From the NCBI GenBank assembly GCA_964439725.1, contig CAYTPY010000113.1, forward strand, positions 1 to 5,715: a DNA stretch of 5,715 nt, given 5' to 3'. The notes under the pieces were generated by a model. The model ran no database searches and was not told where the DNA came from. It saw only the letters and a list, made by a program, of their open reading frames with translations. Both the position numbers and the translations under genes were made by a program. Below are positions 1 to 5,715 of this stretch, piece by piece; positions within the stretch are counted from its first letter, which is position 1, and each line of letters opens with the position of its first letter. Source of the stretch: Croceibacterium_A sp964439725 (GTDB lineage Bacteria; Pseudomonadota; Alphaproteobacteria; Sphingomonadales; Sphingomonadaceae).

Positions 1-4
1 AAGC

Positions 5-9
5 GGAGG
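5..9 (+). promoter_or_regulatory. Ribosome binding site of the 745-residue gene
   Basis: GGAGG lies 4 nt before the ATG at 14. It supports that start over the next in-frame ATG at 104, which has no comparable purine-rich stretch before it. The promoter would lie outside the window. Confidence 0.6.
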
Positions 10-13
10 ATCC

Positions 14-2251
14 ATGCACCAGACCCGTGTCAAACAAGCGCCGGCGCTTGATGGCATCAGTCCGTATGTCCTGAGCCTGCGTGAGGAGCTTCGCGCCGGG
101 TCGATGAAGCGACTTGGGCAATTCCAACTCGGCGACTTGCAGGTGGATGTAACTCAAGGTCGCGATTCCGTTTGGGCGCTTATACGCCGAGAGGGCTCCG
201 GGGGCCTGGCCATGCGGGCCGCGTATATCCCCAGCGGAGACATGAGAGTGCGCAAGGCAAAGGGCGGCGAAGGCCTTGCTCTGGAACTAGAAGTCGACAG
301 CGTGATCGGCCAGCACCGTATCTGCTTCACGACCAGCGGCGCCGATCTCCATCGTTTCCTCGCCCACGTCACTTTCACGCCGGCCGTTGACATGCGGATA
401 CCTTTCATCCCGCGCGACCTTTATCCGCTCGACGAAAATGACGATCCGACGGGCGCGGTGGGCAACGTGGAGGCAGCGCAACGCGGTCACAACAGCGGCT
501 TGGTCTATTTCCGCGTCGACGAGCCGCAGTTCGGCAGCGTCCTCTACTTCCAGGATCTCACGGCGCTTAATCCTTATTTCTTGGCGACAGGCACGACGCC
601 TGACGGTGTGGTCGGCGGCGAGTGGCCGGAACTCGGCTATCTGCCTCCGACGCCCGAAAGCCAAGAGGTTCCCGAACCCGAACTGCTTCGGGCGGGGGAG
701 GAGATCGTCCTGTCCAGGGCAATCTTGGTGGTACGGGACTGGGCCGGCGACAACGAGCAGGAGATGGCGCGCCAATTCCTGCAGATGCTCGGAGTCGCCT
801 ATCGCGACGTCGATCAGCCGCAGGCCGAATACCGCGATTGGATCGACCGCGCCGAGCGCACGATCCGCGACTTGGACACTTCGGAGCAGGCGCGCCGCAA
901 GGAATACGGCAACCTCTACATCATGCCTTACCCGGATGGGGAATATCCGGACGTCATGGTGCAGCTGTCCGTCGCCCAGGCCTTGCACGAATGGGGCCGT
1001 TGGCACGGTGAGCCGCACCCGCTTGAGGCCGAGCTCCTGGCCGGCATCGAGAAGTTCTACGACAAGAAGTTCAAGACCTTGCGCCGGTATCTTCCCAGCG
1101 TGGGGGAAGCGCAGGGCAAGGACCCAGACGCAGTCGATTCCTGGTATCTCTACCACCCGATGCTGAACCTTGGGCGGCTGGCCTTGGACGGCAACGAGCA
1201 ATGCCGCGATCTGCTGCTGCGTTCCGTGGACTACGGCATCAGGGCAGCGCAGCATTTCGAATACGCCTGGCCGATCATGTACAAGATCCAGGACTTCTCG
1301 GTCATTCAGGAGGTGCGCGGCGACGAGCATTTCGGACAAACCGATGTAGGCGGCATCTACGCTTACGTGATGGTTCAGTGCTTCGAACTAACCGGGGAAG
1401 AGCGTTTCCTGCAGGAAGCGCGCCGGGCGATCGACAAGGCCCGGGAACTGCGCTTCGACCTGCTCTACCAGGCCAACCTAACGGTGTGGGGGGCCGTCGC
1501 CTGCCTGCGTTTGTGGCGGATTACTGACGACAAGACCTATCTGGATCAGAGCTATTCATACCTCGCCGGGTTCTTCCACAATGCGATCATCTGGGAGTCG
1601 CGACTCGGCACCGCCCAGCACTTCAAGACCTTCCTTGGCGTGACCTGTCTGCACGATGCCCCATACATGGCGATGTACGAGTGCTTCGAGAGCTATGCCG
1701 GTTTCGACGAGTACCTGCAGCAGGCCGGGCCCGAGCTCGAGCCCGCCGCACGCATGCTGGTGAGCGAGTACTGCCGCTATGCCCTCGACCGCGCCTGGTT
1801 CTATTATCCCGACGCGCTGCCGGCCGATGCCATCCAGGAGGGCGATCGCCAGAGCGGAGTCATCAACCGCGAGCTGTCATTCCCGCTCGAGGATCTCTAT
1901 CCCGACGGCCAGCCGGCAGGCCAGGTCGGCCAGGAAATCTACGGCTGCGGCGCAGCGTTCGCTTTCGCTACCCGCTCGCACCACCATGTCGACGAGGCGC
2001 CGTTCCGCCTTTACTGCAACCACTTCATCCGCGCTTCCGAGCGGACAGGCGAGCGGGCGCTCAGCCTCCAGCTCGACGGCGGCGAAAGCTGCTTTGCTGA
2101 CGTCAGCCTCGTCCGCCTCAAGCGCAGGAAACTGCCCGACGCCGCTATCGTCACCAGCGGAGGCGACAAGATCCGCGCCTGCGCAAGTTCCGACGATCGC
2201 ATCGATTTCCGCGTGCCGGCGAACGGCCGCTTCGTTCTCACTTGGGAATAA
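14..2251 (+). CDS. Uncharacterised protein with probable alpha/alpha-toroid (six-hairpin glycosidase-like) core
   Basis: This is a 745-residue protein that I cannot assign to a named family. No signal peptide or membrane segment is visible, so it is probably cytoplasmic. Residues 1 to about 245 look beta-rich (for example around 38-47, 88-106, 162-180 and 231-241), consistent with an N-terminal beta-sandwich. Residues about 270-675 are helical with regularly spaced aromatic and acidic patches (YIMPYPDGEYPD at 302-313, YLYHPMLNLGRLA at 378-390, FGQTDVGGIYAYV at 440-452, GVTCLHDAPYMAMYECFESY at 542-561), the pattern of (alpha/alpha) toroids found in glycosidases, polysaccharide lyases and sugar epimerases. 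Residues about 680-745 look like a small beta domain. This resembles the layout of carbohydrate-active enzymes, but catalytic residues cannot be named. It heads a unit with an SDR and an MDR. The ATG follows GGAGG with 4 nt spacing; the frame stays open to the window edge, so a more upstream start is possible. Confidence 0.8.
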   Translation: MHQTRVKQAPALDGISPYVLSLREELRAGSMKRLGQFQLGDLQVDVTQGRDSVWALIRREGSGGLAMRAAYIPSGDMRVRKAKGGEGLALELEVDSVIGQHRICFTTSGADLHRFLAHVTFTPAVDMRIPFIPRDLYPLDENDDPTGAVGNVEAAQRGHNSGLVYFRVDEPQFGSVLYFQDLTALNPYFLATGTTPDGVVGGEWPELGYLPPTPESQEVPEPELLRAGEEIVLSRAILVVRDWAGDNEQEMARQFLQMLGVAYRDVDQPQAEYRDWIDRAERTIRDLDTSEQARRKEYGNLYIMPYPDGEYPDVMVQLSVAQALHEWGRWHGEPHPLEAELLAGIEKFYDKKFKTLRRYLPSVGEAQGKDPDAVDSWYLYHPMLNLGRLALDGNEQCRDLLLRSVDYGIRAAQHFEYAWPIMYKIQDFSVIQEVRGDEHFGQTDVGGIYAYVMVQCFELTGEERFLQEARRAIDKARELRFDLLYQANLTVWGAVACLRLWRITDDKTYLDQSYSYLAGFFHNAIIWESRLGTAQHFKTFLGVTCLHDAPYMAMYECFESYAGFDEYLQQAGPELEPAARMLVSEYCRYALDRAWFYYPDALPADAIQEGDRQSGVINRELSFPLEDLYPDGQPAGQVGQEIYGCGAAFAFATRSHHHVDEAPFRLYCNHFIRASERTGERALSLQLDGGESCFADVSLVRLKRRKLPDAAIVTSGGDKIRACASSDDRIDFRVPANGRFVLTWE

Positions 2252-2255
2252 TCAC

Positions 2256-3008
2256 GTGACCGAAAAGACAAGCCATACCTCGCTAGGAGGCAAGCGGGTC
2301 CTCGTCACAGGCGGCACCACCGGCATCGGCCGGGCGTTGGTGAAGATGCTGGTGGAGCAGGGGGCCCGCGTCCTCACCTTCGGCCGCAATCAGCCTGAGC
2401 TCAACGACTCGCTGGAGAACGCCCGTGGCGGCTCCGGCGAAGCGCGGGGGCTAACGGCCGATGCCAGCACCAAGGAAGGCGTGGACCGGGTTTTCGAGGA
2501 AGTCGACCAAAAGCTCGGCGGACTCGATATCCTCGTCTGCTGCGCAGCGCTTGGTGCGCAGCCGCTCCACGAGATGGAGGAAGACGACTGGCGCTACGTC
2601 ATCGAAACCAACCTGATCGGCTACATGGCCTGCGCCCGGCGCGCGATCAAACGGATGGAAAGCACCGGCGGCGGCCAGCTTGCATTCGTGAGCTCGATCA
2701 GCAGCACGATCAAGGCGCCCGGGGAGAGCGTCTATACCGCGACGAAAGCCGGCATCGATGCCTTCGCCGAGACGCTCCGCAAGGAGATCTCGGAGGAGAA
2801 GAATATTAAGATCAGCGTCATCCAGCCCGGCTCAGTCGGCACCGACATGCAGGAGTGTACCGAGGACGAAAAGCGTGAGGCGATCGCCAACCACGAGATG
2901 CTCTACGCCGAGGAGCTGGCCGAGACGATCGTGTTCGCGCTGACCCGCTCGCCAAGGACCGACATCGTCACTCTTCGCGTCGAACCGCGTGTGCAGAAGA
3001 CCACCTAA
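2256..3008 (+). CDS. Short-chain dehydrogenase/reductase (classical SDR), probably NADP(H)-dependent
   Basis: This 250-residue protein has the usual length and all core motifs of a classical SDR oxidoreductase, which interconverts an alcohol and a carbonyl in the cytoplasm. The Rossmann glycine motif TGGTTGIG is at 18-25. Asn119 (ETNLIG), Ser147 (SSIS), Tyr160 and Lys164 (YTATK) form the catalytic tetrad, with the normal 13-residue Ser-Tyr spacing, and PGSVGT follows at 191-196. Arg44-Asn45 at the end of beta-strand 2 favours NADP(H) over NAD(H); this is an inference. The usual NNAG motif after beta-strand 4 reads CCAA here (95-98). The start is GTG at 2256, 4 nt after the previous stop, with GGGA at 2244-2247 as a modest ribosome binding site. 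The frame is open far upstream, but that part is antiparallel noise within the first gene. The substrate is unknown; the context suggests a sugar, polyol or their acids. Confidence 0.9.
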   Translation: MTEKTSHTSLGGKRVLVTGGTTGIGRALVKMLVEQGARVLTFGRNQPELNDSLENARGGSGEARGLTADASTKEGVDRVFEEVDQKLGGLDILVCCAALGAQPLHEMEEDDWRYVIETNLIGYMACARRAIKRMESTGGGQLAFVSSISSTIKAPGESVYTATKAGIDAFAETLRKEISEEKNIKISVIQPGSVGTDMQECTEDEKREAIANHEMLYAEELAETIVFALTRSPRTDIVTLRVEPRVQKTT

Positions 3009-4063
3009 TGAAGGCAGCCATCAAGAACGAGGAGGGCACGTTCGACCTCAAGGAAGTCGACGAGCCTGTCATTCCGACCCACGACTTCGTGAAGGTGCGC
3101 GTTCGCGTCGCCGGCATTTGCGGCACCGACCTGCGCCACTGGCGCAAGCCCGAGGAATCGCTCTGCGGCAAGATCACCGGGCACGAGCTTGCCGGGGAAG
3201 TGGTCGCGGTGGGCGAGGGCGTCACGAACGTGAAGCCCGGCGACAGGGTGGTCGTCGAGACGGTGATGGGGGACGGCGCCTGTCCCTACTGCAACGTCAA
3301 GCGCTACAATATCTGCGAGCACCTCTACGACGTGCGGATGAAGTTCGTCTACCACGCGTACGGCGAGTTCCTCGTCGGCCCGTCGCATAAGATGTACCTG
3401 CTGCCGGACCATGTCAGCTTCGAGGAAGCGACGCTCGTCGACACCTTGTCGGTCTGCCTCCATGCGCAGCACTTGTCGGGCCTGACGATCAACGATCGGG
3501 TGGCGATCATCGGCGCCGGACCGATCGGCCTCGGCCAGTTGATGCTGGCGAAGGCGAGCGGCGCCGACGTGATGATCACCGACATCGTCGACAGCGCGCT
3601 CGACCTTGCGAAGGACCTGGGCGCAGACATCGTGGTCAACTCGCATCGCGACGATCCCGCGAAGATCGCGATGGAATGGACGGACGGGCGCGGCGCGGAC
3701 ATCGTGTTCGAATGCGCCGGCGGACCGTCGATGCCGCAGACGCTGCCCCAGGCGACCAGGATGGTGCGGCGCGGCGGCAAGGTGATGATGGTGGGCGGCT
3801 TTGACGAGGGAGAAGTGTCGATCCCGCTGGAGTGGCAGCGCATCCAGATGTCGGAGATCCAGCTCATCCCGTCGGCCAGCTTCTCCTACCGCGACATTTA
3901 CGCGGAGCAGGGTGAAGTGGTGGAACTGATCGCCAAGGGCAAGCTGCCGGTCGGCAAGCTGATCACCCACAAGTTCAAGCTGGAAGAGATCAACGAGGCC
4001 TTCGACGTTGCGAACGAGAAGGAGCGGACCGGCGCCGTCTTCGTCGCGATCACGCTCGATTAA
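3008..4063 (+). CDS. Zinc-dependent medium-chain alcohol/polyol dehydrogenase (sorbitol/threonine dehydrogenase-like MDR)
   Basis: This is a 351-residue cytoplasmic oxidoreductase of the MDR superfamily, full length for the group. The GroES-like catalytic domain covers roughly residues 25-145. Cys38 (GICGTD) and His59-Glu60 (GHE) are the expected catalytic zinc ligands. The structural zinc loop reads GDGACPYCNVKRYNIC, giving Cys92, Cys95 and Cys103, while the usual first cysteine is Asp89. The position often held by Glu in the E-P-L-x-V-A-L-H motif is Asp145 (VDTLSVCLHA). The Rossmann domain begins with GAGPIG at 169-174, and Asp192 at the end of beta-strand 2 points to NAD(H). The ATG overlaps the SDR stop as TAATG, with no clear Shine-Dalgarno sequence of its own, so it is probably translated by coupling. 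The family covers polyol, sugar and threonine dehydrogenases; the exact substrate cannot be told. Confidence 0.9.
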   Translation: MKAAIKNEEGTFDLKEVDEPVIPTHDFVKVRVRVAGICGTDLRHWRKPEESLCGKITGHELAGEVVAVGEGVTNVKPGDRVVVETVMGDGACPYCNVKRYNICEHLYDVRMKFVYHAYGEFLVGPSHKMYLLPDHVSFEEATLVDTLSVCLHAQHLSGLTINDRVAIIGAGPIGLGQLMLAKASGADVMITDIVDSALDLAKDLGADIVVNSHRDDPAKIAMEWTDGRGADIVFECAGGPSMPQTLPQATRMVRRGGKVMMVGGFDEGEVSIPLEWQRIQMSEIQLIPSASFSYRDIYAEQGEVVELIAKGKLPVGKLITHKFKLEEINEAFDVANEKERTGAVFVAITLD

Positions 4064-5028
4064 GGCGCCTCGGTCCCTCCGTCGCTTCCGGACGTAGCTA
4101 TCTCGTCGCCTAATCGGCGACTCACCCCCGCGAGTTTGCTCGTCGCCGGCATATTAGCGATGCCGTCGTAAAGGCTTGTAAGGTAAGCTAAATCGAAGCT
4201 CGTGAGACGTTCAGGCTCGTGTGCGACACTGTCGAACAGGCTTAGTATGGTGGCGGCGGCCAGTTCGCCCCGGGTTTCGCGGGTGAGCGCGAGACCGCGC
4301 ATAGTGGCGTAGTCAGCAAGCTGAAGTAGCGACTTGCCGCGCACTTCCGCTCCATCGAAGATGACCAGCACTGACACGATATCCTCCCGGGTCGGAAAAT
4401 AGATTCGGGAATGGGACGCCCAACCCGCTGCAATCGGGGGCAGGGTCATTCGGACAGGAGATCCGCTCGCATCAAACGATATCGTACGTTCGGGAGTGGA
4501 AGCGGCATCGCGCTGACTGGGGACTGGCATTCCAGTGTTCGTGCGCGTGACGGTATTCACCCACACACGTGCCGCTCGCGACGAGTCCAGCAGTTCGCCT
4601 CTTTGATCCGTGGACAGGCCCGCAAGCATGTAGCCCTGACGCCGAGCCAACTCCGTGAGTTGCGTCTGTGCGTCGTCTACGACGGCTACGATAAAGTTAG
4701 GCTCGCATTTTCCGTCATCAGCCGCAAGCCGAAGGCCCAACTGCTCCGAGTTATAACGAATGCGGTCGACGATGTAGCTGGCCGCTTCTTCCTTCAGTCC
4801 CATGACGCCCGGGCAAATCCGCTGTTCGAACCGTGCCAACGGATTATCGAGCGGGCTACCCACAATAGAAACATTGCGGGCCTGTTCAGTGATGGCTCGT
4901 TCTTTCGACTGCTTTTGACCCGTAACGATGATGTCAGAATCGGGTACCTGCTGCGCTGCCACCGGCATCCCAGCCGCAAAAGCCATGAAGCCAATAAGGA
5001 TGCGCCGAACATTGTGAGCGGTCAGCAT
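4060..5028 (-). CDS. Secreted (periplasmic) protein of unknown function
   Basis: This is a 322-residue protein that I do not recognise as any named family. The N-terminus is a clear Sec signal peptide: Arg8-Arg9, a hydrophobic core at about 10-21, and a likely cleavage after Ala25 (PVAA before QQ). There is no lipobox cysteine. The mature part opens with DIIVTGQ (32-38), a stretch often seen at the start of sphingomonad exported proteins. It contains only two cysteines, Cys72 (RICPG) and Cys108 (GKCEPN), which could form a disulfide in the periplasm. A segment GLKEEAASYIVDRIRYNSEQLGLRLA (start near 77) and a C-terminal segment around VIFDGAEVRGKSLLQLADYA look conserved-domain-like. The start at 5028 is preferred over an in-frame ATG at 5109 because it follows GGAGG and starts the signal peptide; the upstream ATG lies in the terminator. 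The gene is lower in GC than its neighbours and converges on the MDR gene. Confidence 0.8.
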   Translation of the reverse strand: MLTAHNVRRILIGFMAFAAGMPVAAQQVPDSDIIVTGQKQSKERAITEQARNVSIVGSPLDNPLARFEQRICPGVMGLKEEAASYIVDRIRYNSEQLGLRLAADDGKCEPNFIVAVVDDAQTQLTELARRQGYMLAGLSTDQRGELLDSSRAARVWVNTVTRTNTGMPVPSQRDAASTPERTISFDASGSPVRMTLPPIAAGWASHSRIYFPTREDIVSVLVIFDGAEVRGKSLLQLADYATMRGLALTRETRGELAAATILSLFDSVAHEPERLTSFDLAYLTSLYDGIANMPATSKLAGVSRRLGDEIATSGSDGGTEAP

Positions 5029-5107
5029 AGTTCCTCCACGTGAGCGGCGGCGACCGCAGGCGAAGGTACCCGCGCACGCACGTGCGATCAATCTCCCGGC
5101 TGCATAC
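5029..5107 (-). other. Short leader between atp terminator and secreted-protein gene
   Basis: Because a terminator stands between atpC and this gene, the gene probably needs its own promoter within these 79 bases. I see no convincing -35/-10 pair. The one notable element is a perfect 10-bp palindrome, CGCACGTGCG, at 5077-5086, which could be an operator but could also be chance in GC-rich DNA. Confidence 0.3.
5033..5037 (-). promoter_or_regulatory. Ribosome binding site deciding the start of the secreted protein
   Basis: Read on the minus strand, GGAGG sits 4 nt before the ATG at 5028. With the signal peptide that follows, it fixes the start and rules out the in-frame ATG 27 codons upstream. 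Confidence 0.7.
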
Positions 5108-5136
5108 AAAAAAAGGGCGCCCCAGCGGGCGCCCTT
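5108..5136 (-). terminator. Rho-independent terminator of the atp operon
   Basis: Arms at 5113-5122 (AAGGGCGCCC) and 5127-5136 (GGGCGCCCTT) pair perfectly over 10 bp around a 4-nt loop. On the minus strand the hairpin runs into seven consecutive T residues (complement of the A run at 5108-5114). It lies 24 bases past the atpC stop, so it closes the leftward atp transcript. On the plus strand only two T follow the stem, so it should act in one direction. Confidence 0.92.
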
Positions 5137-5159
5137 ATCGTTTCCGATGCTGCCGGAAG

Positions 5160-5417
5160 TCAGCCTTCGACGTGTTCGGCCAGAACGGTGAGGCCGCTGG
5201 CGCTCACTTCGGCGAAGCCGCCGCGCACGTCGATGCTTTCGAACTCCGAGCCGGCGCTGCGATAGATCTTCACCGCGCCGTCACGGATGGTCGACATGAA
5301 GGGCGCGTGGCCCTCGAGCACGCCGAATTCCCCTTCCGCACCGGGGACGACCACCATGTGGACGTCTTCGGCGCGGACCAGGCGGGCCGGCGTCACGAGT
5401 TCGAAGTGGAGGGCCAT
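5160..5417 (-). CDS. atpC: ATP synthase F1 epsilon subunit, short form
   Basis: This 85-residue protein is the epsilon subunit of the F1 sector, part of the central stalk that couples proton flow in the membrane to ATP synthesis. The sequence matches the N-terminal beta-sandwich domain: FELVTPARLV at 5-14, VVVPGAEGEFGVLEGHAPFM at 22-41 (the signature PGxxGxFGVLxxHAP), and DVRGGFAEVSASGLTVLAE near the end. The C-terminal helical hairpin, which in the roughly 139-residue E. coli protein acts as an inhibitory arm, is absent. The ORF ends cleanly and is followed by a terminator, so this is a naturally short form and not a fragment; to my knowledge it is typical of sphingomonads. The ATG lies 4 nt after the atpD stop. 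A GAGGAA at 5428-5433, inside the last codons of atpD, may serve as its ribosome binding site with 10 nt spacing. Confidence 0.95.
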   Translation of the reverse strand: MALHFELVTPARLVRAEDVHMVVVPGAEGEFGVLEGHAPFMSTIRDGAVKIYRSAGSEFESIDVRGGFAEVSASGLTVLAEHVEG

Positions 5418-5421
5418 GGCC

Positions 5422-5715
5422 TCAGGCTTCCTCGGCGAGGCGCTTGGCCTTCTCGACCGCTTCCTCGATGCCGCCCACCATGTAGAACGCGGCTTCGGGC
5501 AGGTGGTCGTACTCGCCGTCCACCACGGCCTTGAACGAGCGTACGGTGTCTTCCACCTGGACGAACTTGCCCGGGATGTTGGTGAAGACTTCGGCGACGT
5601 GGAACGGCTGGCTGAGGAAGCGCTGAATCTTGCGCGCGCGGGCGACGATCAGCTTATCCTCTTCCGACAGTTCGTCCATGCCCAGGATGGCGATGATGTC
5701 CTGCAGCGACTTGTA
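5422..5715 (-). CDS. atpD: ATP synthase F1 beta subunit, C-terminal part (cut by window edge)
   Basis: The last 97 codons and the stop of the catalytic beta subunit of F1 ATP synthase are present; the rest lies beyond the right edge. The visible protein starts YKSLQDIIAILGMDELSEED, a hallmark of the beta subunit C-terminal helical domain whose DELSEED segment contacts the rotating gamma subunit and transmits torque. It continues through KLIVARARKIQRFLSQPF and ends in KAKRLAEEA. The nucleotide-binding P-loop is outside the window. It is followed by atpC after 4 nt, the usual order of the atp operon. The in-frame Met at 5679 is internal, not a start. Confidence 0.97.
   Translation of the reverse strand, partial: YKSLQDIIAILGMDELSEEDKLIVARARKIQRFLSQPFHVAEVFTNIPGKFVQVEDTVRSFKAVVDGEYDHLPEAAFYMVGGIEEAVEKAKRLAEEA

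Noticed and set aside
287..1339. 350-codon open frame on the minus strand
   Set aside because: It lies opposite the 745-residue gene, has no ribosome binding site, and its translation is rich in Arg, His and Val without motifs, typical of antisense frames in GC-rich DNA.
1779..2255. N-terminal extension of the SDR
   Set aside because: The frame is open, but the translation is Ser/Arg/Ala-rich noise inside the first gene. The Rossmann motif begins 17 residues after the GTG at 2256, the normal distance.
3005..3970. 321-codon open frame on the minus strand
   Set aside because: It is antisense to the clearly identified MDR gene and has a low-complexity His/Arg/Asp-rich translation.
4105..4121. 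Hairpin GTCGCC/GGCGAC as a terminator for the three-gene unit
   Set aside because: The stem is only 6 bp, is not followed by a T run on the plus strand, and lies inside the opposing coding region.
4411..5043. 210-codon open frame on the plus strand
   Set aside because: It is antisense to the secreted-protein gene, which has a signal peptide and a ribosome binding site; this frame has neither.
5029..5109. Upstream ATG at 5109 for the secreted protein
   Set aside because: It lies at the T-run of the atp terminator, has no ribosome binding site, and would bury the signal peptide behind 27 Arg/Gly-rich residues.
1..5715. CRISPR array, tRNA/rRNA, insertion sequence or attachment site
   Set aside because: No repeated spacer-like units, RNA gene signatures, transposase motifs or flanking direct repeats were seen.

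Overview
The window looks like a chromosomal segment of a high-GC alphaproteobacterium, most likely a member of the Sphingomonadales. Three things suggest this. The right edge carries the end of an F1 ATP synthase operon (atpD, atpC) whose epsilon subunit is the short form of about 85 residues, which I associate with sphingomonads. A secreted hypothetical protein begins its mature part with a DIIVTGQ-type stretch common in sphingomonad exported proteins. Base composition is high in GC. The lineage is inferred from these signs, not from a database match.

Layout. Positions 14-4063 (+) hold a tight three-gene unit. It contains a 745-residue cytoplasmic protein of unknown function with an apparent alpha/alpha-toroid (six-hairpin glycosidase-like) core, a 250-residue classical short-chain dehydrogenase (SDR), and a 351-residue zinc-dependent medium-chain dehydrogenase (MDR). 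The first two genes are 4 nt apart, and the second and third overlap by one base (TAATG). Positions 4060-5028 (-) hold a secreted protein of 322 residues with no recognised function. Its stop codon overlaps the MDR stop codon within a shared TTAA. Positions 5029-5159 are the only non-coding stretch. They carry the ribosome binding site of the secreted protein, a small palindrome, and a strong intrinsic terminator serving the leftward atp operon. Positions 5160-5715 (-) hold atpC and the last 97 codons of atpD.

How the genes may work together. The SDR has an Arg-Asn at the end of beta-strand 2 (suggesting NADP(H)), and the MDR has an Asp at the equivalent site (suggesting NAD(H)). Two oxidoreductases with opposite cofactor preference behind a toroid-fold, probably carbohydrate-acting protein would fit catabolism or redox epimerisation of a sugar, polyol or uronate inside the cell. 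The substrate cannot be read from the sequence, and the unit may begin upstream of the window. The atp genes are ordinary housekeeping genes. No mobile element, CRISPR array, tRNA or rRNA was seen.
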